64,000 nucleotides of DNA, taken from contig NZ_NINW01000049.1 of NCBI RefSeq assembly GCF_002188465.1, forward strand, positions 124,001 through 188,000, in the 5' to 3' direction. Under the pieces are notes generated by a model that made no database searches, was not told where the DNA came from, and worked only from the letters and a program-made list of their open reading frames with translations. Source of the stretch: Pigmentiphaga sp. NML080357 (GTDB lineage Bacteria; Pseudomonadota; Gammaproteobacteria; Burkholderiales; Burkholderiaceae_B). Of the stretch, positions 47,503 to 57,005 are shown in pieces. Position numbers and translations under genes: made by a program. How positions within the stretch are numbered: the stretch's first letter is position 1; every line of letters begins with the position of its first letter.

Positions 47503-48465
47503 ATGCGCGACCGTTTCATCAAGATGGCATTGACGGCGGCGACGGCGGTGGTGGGCGCCACCGCCGTCGCCGCCTATCCCGAGAGGCCCATCCAGCTCGT
47601 TCACGGTTTCGGCGCCGGCGGCAACGCCGATACCGTCTCGAGGCTGGTCGGCAAGTACCTGCAGGGGGTGCTGGGCCAACCGGTGGTAGTGGAGATCAGG
47701 ACCGGCGCCGGCGGCATGGTGGCTTCCAGCCATGTCGCCAAGGCCGAGCCCGACGGCTACACCCTGGTGATGCTCACTGGCGGCCATACCGTATCGGCGG
47801 CCGTGAACAAGAACATCCCCTACGACCCCATCGGCGATTTCCAGCCGATCTCAACGGTCACGACCTTTCCGTTCGTGGTGAGCGTCAAGGCCGACAACCC
47901 CGCACGCACGCTGGCCGATCTGCTGGCGACGGCGCAAGCCAAGCCGGGCGGCGTGTCGTTCTCGTCGGTCGGGGTGGGTTCTACGCAGCATCTGACCGGC
48001 GAGCTACTGGCCGCGACCGCCGGCGTGAACATGCTGCACGTGCCGTACCGCGGTGGCGCCGCGCCGGTCCAGGCGGTGCTGGCGGGCGAAGTCGACGTGC
48101 TGGTCGACACGGCCACCGTGTCGGCGCCGCAGATCAAGGCCGGCACCATGCGCGCGCTGGCCGTCACCAGCGCCACGCCGTGGCCGCAGCTGCCGGGCGT
48201 GCCGGTGGCGGGCGAGACACTGCCAGGCTTCCAGGTGTACTCATGGCTGGGCATCGCCGCGCCGGCCCGCACCCCCAAGCCCATCGTCGACAAGCTCCAT
48301 GCCGCGCTGGCGGCCATGGTCGAGGATCCGGCCTTCCGCAAGTCGATCGACGATATCGGCAGCCAGGCGAGCGGCAGCACGCCGGAGCAGATGCGCGCCA
48401 TGATCGAGTCCGAGATCGCGCGATGGAAGAAAGTCGTCGAGCGCGCCAACATCGCGGCCAACTGA
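47503..48465 (+). CDS. Bug-family periplasmic solute receptor 6
   Basis: This 320-residue protein has a Sec signal ([23 protein letters not shown]) and the Bug motifs [44 protein letters not shown] and [27 protein letters not shown] site lies upstream. It is 16 bp before hmgA, so it is co-transcribed with homogentisate catabolism; its ligand may be homogentisate or a related aromatic acid, which is inference from position. Confidence 0.9.
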   Translation: MRDRFIKMALTAATAVVGATAVAAYPERPIQLVHGFGAGGNADTVSRLVGKYLQGVLGQPVVVEIRTGAGGMVASSHVAKAEPDGYTLVMLTGGHTVSAAVNKNIPYDPIGDFQPISTVTTFPFVVSVKADNPARTLADLLATAQAKPGGVSFSSVGVGSTQHLTGELLAATAGVNMLHVPYRGGAAPVQAVLAGEVDVLVDTATVSAPQIKAGTMRALAVTSATPWPQLPGVPVAGETLPGFQVYSWLGIAAPARTPKPIVDKLHAALAAMVEDPAFRKSIDDIGSQASGSTPEQMRAMIESEIARWKKVVERANIAAN

Positions 48466-48481
48466 AGGGAGCGGGAAGAGG

Positions 48482-49783
48482 ATGGACACGGGAACCTGGC
48501 TAGGCCTGCGCTACCAGAGCGGTTTCGGCAACGAATTCGCCACCGAAGCGGTGGCGGGCACGCTGCCATCGGGCCGCAACTCGCCGCAGCGCGTGGCGCA
48601 TGGCCTGTACGCGGAGCTGATATCGGGCACGGCGTTCACCGCGCCGCGCGCGGTCAACCTGCGCACCTGGACCTACCGGCGCCGTCCTTCGGCCATGCAT
48701 CGCAAGCTGCGGCCCATGCCGCATGCCACCTGGCTCTCGGCGCCGTTCGACCAGGTGCCGACGCCGGCCAACCGCCTGCGCTGGAACCCCTGGCCCGATC
48801 CCGACGGGCCGGCGGATTTCGTCGACGGCATCGTCACCGTCGCCGGCAACGGCAGCACCGAGGGGCAGAGCGGCGTGGCGGTTCACGTCTACCGGGCCAA
48901 CACGCCGATGCGCGGCCGCTATCTGCTGAATGCCGACGCCGAAATGCTCGTCGTGCCCCAGGCGGGGGCGCTCGACGTATTGACCGAGATGGGGCGGCTC
49001 CACGTCGCGCCGGGCGAGATCCTGCTCTTGCCGCGCGGCGTGCACCTGCGGGTAGACCTGCCGGACGGCGCCGCGCGCGGCTACCTCTGCGAGAACTACG
49101 GCGCGCCGTTCCGCCTGCCCGAGCTCGGTCCGCTGGGGTCCAACGGCCTGGCCAATCCCCGTGACTTTCTTGCGCCCGTCGCCGCGTGCGAAGCCGCTGC
49201 CGGACCGGTCCGCATCGTGCGCAAGTTCCTGGGTGGCTTCTGGGAAGTCGAGCGCGACGCCACGCCGCTCGACGTCGTGGCCTGGCACGGCAACCTGACG
49301 CCCTGCAAATACGATCTCTCCCGTTTCATGGCGATGGGCAGCGTCACCTTCGACCATCCCGATCCTTCCATCAATACGGTGCTGACTTCGCCGTCGGAAA
49401 CCGCCGGCACCGCGAACTGCGATTTCGTGATCTTCCCGCCGCGCTGGCTGGTGGCCGAGGACACCTTTCGTCCGCCCTGGTTTCATCGCAACGTGATGAG
49501 CGAACTGATGGGACTGGTGCGCGGGGTATACGACGCCAAGGCCGAAGGCTTCGTGCCCGGCGGCATCAGCCTGCACAACTGCATGCTGCCGCATGGCCCC
49601 GATGCCGCGACGTTCGAACGCGCCAGCAACGAGGCGCTGGCGCCGCGCCGGCTGGCCGACATCATGGCCTTCATGTTCGAGAGCCGGCACGTGTTCCGGC
49701 CCACCGCGCAGGCGCTGGCCGCGCCCAATCTGCAACCCGACTACGACGAGGTGTGGGACGGCTTCCGGCCCGGACCGGCGTAG
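48482..49783 (+). CDS. hmgA: Homogentisate 1,2-dioxygenase
   Basis: This 433-residue iron(II) enzyme opens the ring of homogentisate to maleylacetoacetate in tyrosine and phenylalanine breakdown. The opening [19 protein letters not shown], the central [31 protein letters not shown] and the metal-site region [18 protein letters not shown] plus [11 protein letters not shown] (His and Glu ligands) are diagnostic. Length matches the family (about 430-445). It is followed after 56 bp by a fumarylacetoacetate-hydrolase-fold gene and preceded by a Bug receptor. No maleylacetoacetate isomerase is seen in the window. Confidence 0.96.
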   Translation: MDTGTWLGLRYQSGFGNEFATEAVAGTLPSGRNSPQRVAHGLYAELISGTAFTAPRAVNLRTWTYRRRPSAMHRKLRPMPHATWLSAPFDQVPTPANRLRWNPWPDPDGPADFVDGIVTVAGNGSTEGQSGVAVHVYRANTPMRGRYLLNADAEMLVVPQAGALDVLTEMGRLHVAPGEILLLPRGVHLRVDLPDGAARGYLCENYGAPFRLPELGPLGSNGLANPRDFLAPVAACEAAAGPVRIVRKFLGGFWEVERDATPLDVVAWHGNLTPCKYDLSRFMAMGSVTFDHPDPSINTVLTSPSETAGTANCDFVIFPPRWLVAEDTFRPPWFHRNVMSELMGLVRGVYDAKAEGFVPGGISLHNCMLPHGPDAATFERASNEALAPRRLADIMAFMFESRHVFRPTAQALAAPNLQPDYDEVWDGFRPGPA

Positions 49784-49839
49784 CGCACCCGGGCGCGCGG
49801 CAACGGGCAGCGCGCCGTCATTTCCCGGAGAAACGCAAA

Positions 49840-50820
49840 ATGAAACTGGCATCGCAACGCCATGGGCGCGACGGCGCGCTCGTGGTGGTCAGCCGCGACC
49901 TCGCCAAGGCGGTCAGCGCGGGGGACATCGCGCCTACCCTGCAGCGGGCGCTGGACGATTGGGACGAGGCGGGCCCCCGCCTCCAGGCGCTGTACGAGGC
50001 GCTCAATGCCGGGCGCGCGCAGGACGCGTTCGACCTCGACCTGTCGACGCTGGCCGCGCCGCTGCCGCGCGCTTTCCAGTATCTGGATGGCGCTGCGTAC
50101 CCCAGCCACATACGGCGCAACCGCCATGCGCGGGGCGAAGCCCTGCCTGACGATTTCTTCCAGAAGCCATTGATGTACCAAGGCATCTCGCACGGCTTCA
50201 TGGCATGGAACGAGACAGTGCGCCTGCCTTCGGAGGACGACGGCATCGACTTCGAGGCCGAGATCGCGGCGGTGACCGGCGACGTGCCGCTGGGAACGCC
50301 GGCCGACGAGGCTGCGCGGCATATTCGTCTTTTCGTACTGCTCAACGACGTGTCGCTGCGGGCCATCATCCCAGGCGAGCTCAAGCGTACCTTCGGCTTC
50401 CTGGTGGGCAAGCCGGCCTCGAGCCTGGGACCGATCGCGGTGACGCCCGACGAGCTCGGCGAGCTCTGGGACGGCAAGCTGGTGTCGGGCACCATGAAAT
50501 GCTGGGTGCGCGGCGAACTTGCCGGCGCCATCGAAACCGGCATCGACGCCGCCTTCCACTATGGCGACCTGATTGCCCACGCGGCCCGGACCCGCGCCTT
50601 CGAGGCCGGCACGCTGGTCGGGCTGGGCACGGTGTCGAACGAGGACGAAGCGGTGGGCGTGGGGTGCCTGGGCGAGCGGCGCGCGCTGGAGACGCTGAAA
50701 GAAGGCCAGCCGCGCACGGCGTTCTTTCGTTTTGGCGACACGGTACGCATCGAGCACTTCGACCGGGCGGGCAACAGCGTATTCGGCGCCATCGAGCAGC
50801 GGTTCGCGCCGCTCGGGTAG
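49840..50820 (+). CDS. Fumarylacetoacetate hydrolase (FAH) family protein, likely fumarylacetoacetase
   Basis: This 326-residue protein has the FAH fold, with metal ligands in FEAEIAAVTGDV (E139, E141), LLNDVSLR (D) and the GTVSNED loop. In this position it most likely cleaves fumarylacetoacetate to fumarate and acetoacetate. It is about 100 residues shorter than the classic two-domain fumarylacetoacetase and is of the compact type common in betaproteobacteria, so the reaction is inferred from linkage to hmgA. CGGAG precedes the ATG. Confidence 0.85.
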   Translation: MKLASQRHGRDGALVVVSRDLAKAVSAGDIAPTLQRALDDWDEAGPRLQALYEALNAGRAQDAFDLDLSTLAAPLPRAFQYLDGAAYPSHIRRNRHARGEALPDDFFQKPLMYQGISHGFMAWNETVRLPSEDDGIDFEAEIAAVTGDVPLGTPADEAARHIRLFVLLNDVSLRAIIPGELKRTFGFLVGKPASSLGPIAVTPDELGELWDGKLVSGTMKCWVRGELAGAIETGIDAAFHYGDLIAHAARTRAFEAGTLVGLGTVSNEDEAVGVGCLGERRALETLKEGQPRTAFFRFGDTVRIEHFDRAGNSVFGAIEQRFAPLG

Positions 50821-50851
50821 GAAGCCGGTAAAGAGGCCTGCGCCGTAATGC

Positions 50852-51091
50852 CTACTTTGCGTCCCGGTCGTCCTGGCCGGGGCCGGCCGCCGTGTCGGCG
50901 CCCGACTCGGCGCGATCGGACGAGAGCAGGCGGAACGCGCCGGCGGCGCCGGCGGGAATCGCGTCGATCAGGCTGTCCTGTTCGGACTCCAGGGTGCGCA
51001 TGTCGTCGGCGCGTACGGGCAAGCCCCAGGCCAGCGCCGTGGTGACGAGAATCATGGAGGCGGCGGAGCGGAGGGTCTTGGGCTTGGTCAT
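50852..51091 (-). CDS. Small exported protein of unknown function
   Basis: This 79-residue protein has a clear signal peptide (residues 1-29, hydrophobic MILVTTALAWGLPV, cleavage after VRA). The rest is acidic and rich in Ala, Ser and Asp (ending QDDRDAK), with no recognised domain. An AGGA site lies nine bases before the ATG. It lies between the FAH gene and AraC gene on the minus strand. It is probably periplasmic; conservation could not be tested. Confidence 0.5.
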   Translation of the reverse strand: MTKPKTLRSAASMILVTTALAWGLPVRADDMRTLESEQDSLIDAIPAGAAGAFRLLSSDRAESGADTAAGPGQDDRDAK

Positions 51092-51160
51092 GCTGCGGTT
51101 CCTGCGTGATACGGGCTTTAGTGTGCCGTAGAAATGCTGCAGGAAAGCGCGCAGAAACAG

Positions 51161-52237
51161 TCAATTTGTAGCAGGATATGAACCCTGCGCCGTCGGCTGG
51201 GCATGGCGCAGCCGGTATTCCCGCGGCGTGCTGCCATAGTGCGCGCGGAACACTGCCGCGAAACGGGAATGGCATTGCCACCCCGCCTCGGCGGCGACGG
51301 CCTGCACGCCCAGGCGGGAGTCGCGCAGCAGCGCGGCGGCGAGTTCCAGCCGCTGGGCGACGAGGAAGTTGTAGACCGAATGGCCGGTGGCATCGCGCAC
51401 GTGCTGCTGCAGGCGGGCATTGGTGCAGCCGGCGCGCCGCGCCAGTTCCGTGATCGTCCACGGGCGTGACGGCTCTTCGGCAATCACCTCGCGCAGCCGT
51501 GCCACGACCGCCTTGGCGTCGGCCGACGGCGAGCGCGCCGGACGGAGCAGGTCGTCCAGTTCCTGCAGCACGCAAAGCAGCAACTCGGTGGCGCGTGCGT
51601 GGAAAAGCGGTACGAACGCGGGCTGGTCGCTGCGCTCGCCGCGTATGCGTTCCAGGCAGCCGCGCAGCTTGGGCGTGATGGCGGCATTGCACAGGATGCG
51701 GCCGTCGTCGCGGTCGACCATGTCTTCCAGCTGGGCGGCCGAGATGCGCACGCCGAGCGCCTTCAGCCAGCGTGGCAGCAGGTCTCGGCGCAGGCGGAAC
51801 TGCACGAAGCGGTGCGTATCCGCACCCGGGATATCGATGAGGTAGCCGCCGTTGCGATTGGGGGTGCGCAGCAGGACCCGGTTCAGGCGGAAGTCGAGTT
51901 CGGGACCCCTTTCATCGCCCACGTGGCCGCTGACGTGCCCTTCGAGGAAGAAGGTCAGGAGCAGCTCCTTGTCGGGATCCAGTCGCACCCGCAGGCGGTC
52001 GTTCAGGCTGAAGTCGAAATAGCGGGCGCTCGCGCCTTCCCAGGGCAGGGTGTGCAGGCGCGTCACGTGGCCGCCGCCGCTGGGCCAGGGCACGCTGCAA
52101 TGCGATCCGCCCAGCATGTCGCCCAGGGTAAGGCCTGCCGGTTCGGGCTCGGGCGGCGCAAGAATGGCGTTGAGATCGTCTTCCCGCAGCACCGGGCCCG
52201 GAGTGTGGATCGGCACAGTTTGCGTCTGGATCTGCAT
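51161..52237 (-). CDS. AraC-family transcriptional regulator
   Basis: This 358-residue protein has a C-terminal double helix-turn-helix (about residues 255-350) with ITELARRAGCTNARLQQHVRDATGHSVYNFLVAQRLELAAALL and VQAVAAEAGWQCHSRFAAVFRAHYGSTPREYR, a textbook AraC/XylS domain. The N-terminal 230 residues form an effector-sensing region of the group with an AraC_binding-like cupin. It is divergent from the Bug-RidA-acylase operon with only about 50 bp between them, so it likely controls that operon. Confidence 0.9.
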   Translation of the reverse strand: MQIQTQTVPIHTPGPVLREDDLNAILAPPEPEPAGLTLGDMLGGSHCSVPWPSGGGHVTRLHTLPWEGASARYFDFSLNDRLRVRLDPDKELLLTFFLEGHVSGHVGDERGPELDFRLNRVLLRTPNRNGGYLIDIPGADTHRFVQFRLRRDLLPRWLKALGVRISAAQLEDMVDRDDGRILCNAAITPKLRGCLERIRGERSDQPAFVPLFHARATELLLCVLQELDDLLRPARSPSADAKAVVARLREVIAEEPSRPWTITELARRAGCTNARLQQHVRDATGHSVYNFLVAQRLELAAALLRDSRLGVQAVAAEAGWQCHSRFAAVFRAHYGSTPREYRLRHAQPTAQGSYPATN

Positions 52238-52290
52238 ACATGGCCCCGGGGCGCGACATTAGCATTATGACAACTTTTCGACGGAGTGTA

Positions 52291-53322
52291 ATGATGATAT
52301 TCGGCATGTCGATGCTTCGCCGCGCTGCGCGCGACCCGCATCGGATTCCCAGCCGCCGCCTGCTGCAAGCCTGCTTCGCGCTGGTATGCGCCCTCGCGGG
52401 ATCCGCGGTCTCCGCCGCGCAGCCCTGGCCCGCGCGTCCCGTGCGGCTGGTGGTGCCTTTCGTGGCGGGAGGCGGCGCCGACGTGGCCGCCCGCATGATT
52501 GCGCTCAAGCTGCAGGAGCGGCTGGGGCAGCCCATCGTGGTCGAAAACAAGGCCGGCGGCAATACGCTCATCGGCGTGCAGGAAATCCTGCGCGCACCGG
52601 CCGACGGCTATACGCTGCTGTGGTCCATCGACCAGACCTTCGTCCTGAACCCCGCGCTCTACCAGAAGCTGTCCTACGATCCCAGGAAGGATTTCACGCC
52701 CGTGGCGCTGGCTGTGACCGCTCCCAATGCCGTCGTTGCGCGCAGCCAGCCCAAGGATCCGGCCAGCGTGGCGGACCTGGTCGAGCGCGGCCGCTTGCGG
52801 CAGGGCGAACTGAACATCGGAGCCAGCGCGATCGTCTCGCAGATCCTGCTCGAGATGTTTAACAACGCGGCCGGCATCCACGCCAATCGCGTTCCCTTCA
52901 AAGGCAGCGCAGAAGTGGCCCAGGCGCTCATGGCCGGCAGCGTCGACGCCGCGTTCGACGGCATCGCGCCCTACGTCCCCTTCGCCAAGTCGGGCCGTGC
53001 GCGCATCCTGGCGGTCAGCTCGGCGCGGCGTTTCTCGGGCCTGCCCGACGTGCCCACGCTCGACGAACTGGGATTCAAGGGCATCGACATGTCCGTCTGG
53101 TTCGGCATCGTTGGCCCCGCGGGTCTGCCCGCCGACGTGGTCCAGCGCCTGTCCGATGCCGTGGAATGGGCGGTGCGCCAGCCCGACGTGGTCGACAAGC
53201 TGCTGGTGTTCGGATTCGAGCCCGCCGCGCGGACCGATCCGCAGGCGCTGAAGGCGCGCATCGACACCGACCTGGAGCGATACGCCCCCATCGTCCGCAA
53301 GCTGGGGTTCAAGCTCGATTGA
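52291..53322 (+). CDS. Bug-family periplasmic solute receptor 7
   Basis: This 343-residue protein has an unusually long signal region (MMIFGMSMLRRAARDPHRIPSRRLLQACFALVCALAGSAVSA). The Bug motifs are PARPVRLVVPFVAGGGADVAARM, IVVENKAGGNTLIG and DGYTLLW, and the tail YAPIVRKLGFKLD is normal. A GGAG site stands just before ATGATG at 52291/52294; the ATG at 52267 or 52306 is also possible. It is first in an operon with RidA and acylase genes under a divergent AraC regulator. The ligand is unknown. Confidence 0.88.
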   Translation: MMIFGMSMLRRAARDPHRIPSRRLLQACFALVCALAGSAVSAAQPWPARPVRLVVPFVAGGGADVAARMIALKLQERLGQPIVVENKAGGNTLIGVQEILRAPADGYTLLWSIDQTFVLNPALYQKLSYDPRKDFTPVALAVTAPNAVVARSQPKDPASVADLVERGRLRQGELNIGASAIVSQILLEMFNNAAGIHANRVPFKGSAEVAQALMAGSVDAAFDGIAPYVPFAKSGRARILAVSSARRFSGLPDVPTLDELGFKGIDMSVWFGIVGPAGLPADVVQRLSDAVEWAVRQPDVVDKLLVFGFEPAARTDPQALKARIDTDLERYAPIVRKLGFKLD

Positions 53323-53369
53323 ATCCGGGCGGCGGCGTCCATTCCTTCCCAGCATACGGAGCAAGCTTC

Positions 53370-53750
53370 ATGCAGATCGCAGACTTCCCCCTGCCTTTTT
53401 CGCGCGCGCCCTATAGCCGTGTCATGTTCGACGAAGACTGGGTGTTCGTTTCGGGCACCATAGGCATGGACTACACCGCGCGGAAACTGGCGCCCACGGT
53501 CCAGGAGCAGACGCGGCTGATGCTCGCGAACATTGCCTCGTATCTGGCCGCGGCCGACGCCCGCCTCGAGCACATCGTCAACTACACGCTGATCATCGAC
53601 AACGCCGAACACGTCGGCGCAGTCATCGATACCCTGGCCGACGAATTGCCTTGCAAGCCGACGGGCACGGCCATGATCGCCGGCATCGCCTACCCCGGCG
53701 CGCACGTCGAGATGCAGGTCATCGCCCGCAAGCCGGCGGTGCGGTCATGA
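53370..53750 (+). CDS. RidA/YjgF-family protein
   Basis: This 126-residue protein has the RidA fold, with SRVMFDEDWVFVSGTIG and the conserved MIAGIAYPGAHVEMQVIA segment. RidA proteins hydrolyse reactive enamine/imine intermediates from PLP enzymes; family members also act in amine catabolism. The canonical arginine of the RidA active site (R105 in E. coli) is not evident at the end of this sequence, so it may belong to a non-imine subgroup. Its stop overlaps the acylase start by ATGA. Confidence 0.85.
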   Translation: MQIADFPLPFSRAPYSRVMFDEDWVFVSGTIGMDYTARKLAPTVQEQTRLMLANIASYLAAADARLEHIVNYTLIIDNAEHVGAVIDTLADELPCKPTGTAMIAGIAYPGAHVEMQVIARKPAVRS

Positions 53751-56026
53751 GGGCGCCGCGCTGGGTACGGGCCTGCGCGGCGGTCTTCCTGGCCGCCGGC
53801 TGCGGCGGCGGCGACGATCCGCCCGCACCGCCGCCGCCGGCAACCCGCTTCGATGCGCAGGTGCGATGGACGGCCTACGGCGTGCCGCACGTCAAGGCGA
53901 ACGATTATGCCGGCCTGGGCTATGGCTACGGCTATGCCGTGGCGCGCGACCAGTTCTGCGTGCTGGCCGATCGGGTGATCACGCTGCGGGGCGAACGGTC
54001 TGCCCATTTCGGCGCGGACGGCCGGGCGCTGGTCGGGTTCCTGCCCTTGCCCAACCTGGACAGCGACCTGTTCTATCGCATGCAGTTGTCGACCGAATAC
54101 CTGGATGCCGCGTGGCAGTCGCTGTCGGATGATGCGCGCGCGCTGGCGGAAGGCTATGCGGCCGGCTTCAACCGCTACGCCGCGGAACGCAACGCTTCCG
54201 CGCCGCCGTGCAAAGGATTCGAGCCGCCGGCGATGACCGCGGCCGACGTACTGCGCGCGGTCATGCAGATCGGAACGCTGAACCGCTCGTTCATGGCCGC
54301 GCCTTTCGCCTCGGCCTCGTTGTGGGAGCACCTGGACGAGCCCGCCTCCGCGGCGGTGTCGCCGCCCCGCCCGCGCCTGGGCATGGCGAGCAACACCTGG
54401 GCCTACGGCGCCGACGCCACCGGCTCGGGCACCTCCATCGTGGTCGCCAACCCCCACACGTACTGGCAGGACCACTGGCTGTTGATGCACCAGGTACACC
54501 TGACCATCCCCGGCGAAATCGACGTGATGGGCGCCGACTTCCTTGGCGTGCCGCTGCCCTTGACGGGCTTTACCCGCAACCTGGCATGGAGCATCGAGGC
54601 GCCCGCGACGGTCACTTATGGATTGCCTCTCAAGCTGGATGTCCGCACCGGCGCCAGGCCCGTCTACATGGTGGACGGCAAGCCGCGCGATATCGAGCGG
54701 CGGACTATCGAGATGAAGATCATGCAGGGCGACGGGACGACGCGAACCCAAGTCTTCGGCGTGCCGTACTCGGCGCTCGGCCCCCTGTACCGGCTGCCCG
54801 CCGCGCCGGGCCGGCCGGCGGGATGGTATGCCGTCACCGATGCCGCCGCGGGCGATGCGCGAGGGCTGGACCAGATGCTGCAGGTGGCCAAGGCGCGCGA
54901 CATCGCCGGGTTCGAGCGCGCCGTCGCGCAGCACCGCGGCATTGCCGCGCACCTGGTGGCCGGCGACAGCCAGGGCACCGCCATGTTCATCGAATCGGGC
55001 CCCATCCTCGACATCGACGATGCCGCGTTGGCCGGCTGCGCCGTGGAGGCCACTCCGACAGGTCAGGTACCGGCCGCGCTGGACGGCAGCCGCGGCGCGT
55101 GCCTGGTACGCGACGCCCAGGGCCGCCCCCGGCTCGCGCCGGCGCAGCGGGTTCCCGCGCTTGCCACGCGGGGCGTGGCGCACAATGCCAACGACAGCTA
55201 CAGCCTGTCGATCTATGGCCAGCGGCATGACAATTACTCCGTGCTGTTCGGCGCACCGGTCGCCGAACCCGGGGGCCGCACCCGCATGTCGCACTGCCTT
55301 ATCGGCGAAATGCTGGCGAAAGGCAAGGTAGACGTGGACCAGGCCGTGGATGTGGTCTTCGGCAACCGCAACTATGCCGCCGAGACCCTGCTGGACGGCA
55401 TCGAAGCCGCCTGCGCCGGCGCAGGCGGCGAAACGGCTCGTGCGTGCGCCGTACTGGCGAACTGGGATCGCCGCAACGATGGCGGCAGCCGCGGCGCGCT
55501 GCTGTTCAACGAGCTGTGGCCGCGGCTCGGTGCGATCGCGGATCTGTATGCGCAGCCCTACGATCCTGCCGCTCCCTTGGCGGTCCGGACGATGTCCACG
55601 GCGCCGGCGGTCCAGGAGGCGGTACGGTCGGCGCTGGCGCAAACGGCCGCCGCCCTGGCCGAGGTCGGCCTGAAGGGCGACGAACCGTGGGGCGCCATGC
55701 TGGCGCGTCCCACGGCGGCGGGAAGAGTGCCGCTGCATGGCGGGCGAGGGGACCAGGGCGTGCTCAATGCCATGGAGGGTGCCCCGCTCGGACCCCAAGG
55801 CTATGGCGATATCGTGGCGGGCACCGCGTACGTGCAGGTCGTGACCTGGCGCGCGGGCAAGGTCGTCGCCAAGGTAATGGCGGCCAACGGGCAGTCCACG
55901 GAGCCGGGTTCGCCCCATCATGACGACCAGGTGGCGCTGCTGTCGCGCAAGCAGCTCGTCGATGCGCCCTTCATGGAAGACGAGGTGGCCGCGGCTGCGG
56001 TGGAAACGCTGCGGCTGACCGAGTAG
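53747..56026 (+). CDS. Penicillin-amidase/AHL-acylase-type Ntn hydrolase, predicted lipoprotein
   Basis: This 759-residue protein starts with a lipoprotein signal (LAAGC, Cys19). It has the penicillin amidase (S45) layout: a small alpha part up to about residue 214, then the self-cleaving nucleophile S215 in GMASNTW, followed by VANPHTYWQDHWLLMHQVHL and IPGEIDVMGADFLGVPLPLTGFTRNLAWS, and a later HNANDSYSL loop. Spacing and motifs resemble PvdQ (catalytic Ser217) and other acyl-homoserine lactone or pyoverdine-maturing acylases. It is likely periplasmic and membrane-anchored, and hydrolyses a long-chain amide; the substrate is unknown. It is coupled to RidA by ATGA overlap. Confidence 0.88.
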   Translation: MRAPRWVRACAAVFLAAGCGGGDDPPAPPPPATRFDAQVRWTAYGVPHVKANDYAGLGYGYGYAVARDQFCVLADRVITLRGERSAHFGADGRALVGFLPLPNLDSDLFYRMQLSTEYLDAAWQSLSDDARALAEGYAAGFNRYAAERNASAPPCKGFEPPAMTAADVLRAVMQIGTLNRSFMAAPFASASLWEHLDEPASAAVSPPRPRLGMASNTWAYGADATGSGTSIVVANPHTYWQDHWLLMHQVHLTIPGEIDVMGADFLGVPLPLTGFTRNLAWSIEAPATVTYGLPLKLDVRTGARPVYMVDGKPRDIERRTIEMKIMQGDGTTRTQVFGVPYSALGPLYRLPAAPGRPAGWYAVTDAAAGDARGLDQMLQVAKARDIAGFERAVAQHRGIAAHLVAGDSQGTAMFIESGPILDIDDAALAGCAVEATPTGQVPAALDGSRGACLVRDAQGRPRLAPAQRVPALATRGVAHNANDSYSLSIYGQRHDNYSVLFGAPVAEPGGRTRMSHCLIGEMLAKGKVDVDQAVDVVFGNRNYAAETLLDGIEAACAGAGGETARACAVLANWDRRNDGGSRGALLFNELWPRLGAIADLYAQPYDPAAPLAVRTMSTAPAVQEAVRSALAQTAAALAEVGLKGDEPWGAMLARPTAAGRVPLHGGRGDQGVLNAMEGAPLGPQGYGDIVAGTAYVQVVTWRAGKVVAKVMAANGQSTEPGSPHHDDQVALLSRKQLVDAPFMEDEVAAAAVETLRLTE

Positions 56027-56030
56027 GGAC

Positions 56031-56064
56031 GCGCGGCGGCCATGCATTAACGGCCGCCGCGCGC
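56031..56064 (+). terminator. Hairpin behind the acylase gene
   Basis: GCGCGGCGGCC (56031-56041) and GGCCGCCGCGC (from 56052) make a long GC stem with a short ATGCATTAAC loop, just after the acylase stop. It has no T-run. Confidence 0.55.
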
Positions 56065-56155
56065 GCGACTGAATACGCAAATCCGCGTTTGTGTGTTCCG
56101 CGAATTGAGACCCGGCCGGCATGTCTCTAGTCTGGCGCTTCGGACAATATGGGAC

Positions 56156-56929
56156 ATGACCATGAGGGGAACAATCGATTGCGCCATACTGATGGTGCCT
56201 GACCACATCCAATGGATGCTCGAGCTTGTGGAAGACTGGTCGGCCGCGCGCGAGCGGATCGCCTTGCACTGCGTCTATCTGGAAGCGGCGGGCGGCGCCG
56301 GGTCGTCGCCGCCCGCCGCCGATGCGCTGCAGCGGCAAGCGCTGGCGCTCAAGCGCTATGACGCCTGCCTGCTGCCTGTCACGCTCGCGACGCTGGGCTG
56401 GACGCGCACCGTGTTGGCCGCTGCGCGCGGCGCGCTGCAAACGCCCGTGCTGGGCCTGGTGCGCGAGATGAGCGCCGCCGGCCTGCAGGACCTGCTCTCG
56501 TTCGGGCTGGACGATTTCATGCGCTATCCGATGTGCGCCGAGGAATTCAAGACGCGGCTGGTGCAGATGGCCGGACCGGGTGGCGCCGATCGCGGGGAGC
56601 GCGCCGAATGCTCCGCCGCGATCGCGGGCACCGCCGAGGAAGAGGAAGCCGCGGACGCCGCGACCGCGCCCGCCGAAGGCGAGCGCGAAGCCTTCCAGGT
56701 CGCCAAGGCCCGTGTCGTGACCGAGTTCGAACGGGGCTACATTGCAGAGATGCTTGCGCGCTACCAGGGCAACATCTCGCAGGCGGCGCGCGCCGCGAGC
56801 AAGAACCGGCGGGCCTTCTGGCAATTGATGCGCAAGCATGAGATCGCGGCCGAGCCTTATCGCAGGAAGGAGCGGCCGATCTTGCCGAGGCCGTCCCGAC
56901 CGGGCTCCGTCCATTCGGCCAACTTCTGA
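56156..56929 (+). CDS. Fis-type DNA-binding regulator with degenerate receiver-like N-terminus
   Basis: This 257-residue protein has an N-terminal about 115-residue alpha/beta region (IDCAILMVPDHIQWMLELVEDW, LALKRYDACLLPVTL, SFGLDDFMRYPM) that resembles a receiver fold but lacks the usual acidic pocket. An Ala/Glu-rich linker (residues about 145-185) follows, then a C-terminal Fis/NtrC-type helix-turn-helix (AKARVVTEFERGYIAEML, GNISQAARAASKNRRAFWQLMRKH). The AAA+ sigma-54 activation domain normally between these is absent. Role and targets are unknown. The ATG at 56156 or 56162 is the likely start. Confidence 0.7.
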   Translation: MTMRGTIDCAILMVPDHIQWMLELVEDWSAARERIALHCVYLEAAGGAGSSPPAADALQRQALALKRYDACLLPVTLATLGWTRTVLAAARGALQTPVLGLVREMSAAGLQDLLSFGLDDFMRYPMCAEEFKTRLVQMAGPGGADRGERAECSAAIAGTAEEEEAADAATAPAEGEREAFQVAKARVVTEFERGYIAEMLARYQGNISQAARAASKNRRAFWQLMRKHEIAAEPYRRKERPILPRPSRPGSVHSANF

Positions 56930-57005
56930 ACCTGAACCGGCGGGCGCGTGATTCGATCCGGCCTTCGCATGAGGCCGCCGATGCGCCGCCTGCCGGCCGG
57001 GCGCC

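Noticed and set aside
49186-49839. N-terminal extension of the FAH-family protein into hmgA
   Set aside because: It overlaps hmgA in another frame; ATG 49840 has a CGGAG site and fits the family length.
53690-56914. Open frame of more than 1,000 codons on the minus strand, opposite the RidA/acylase/regulator genes
   Set aside because: It is a shadow of GC-rich codon usage; the translation is Arg/Gly/His-rich with no domain, and the plus-strand genes are well supported.
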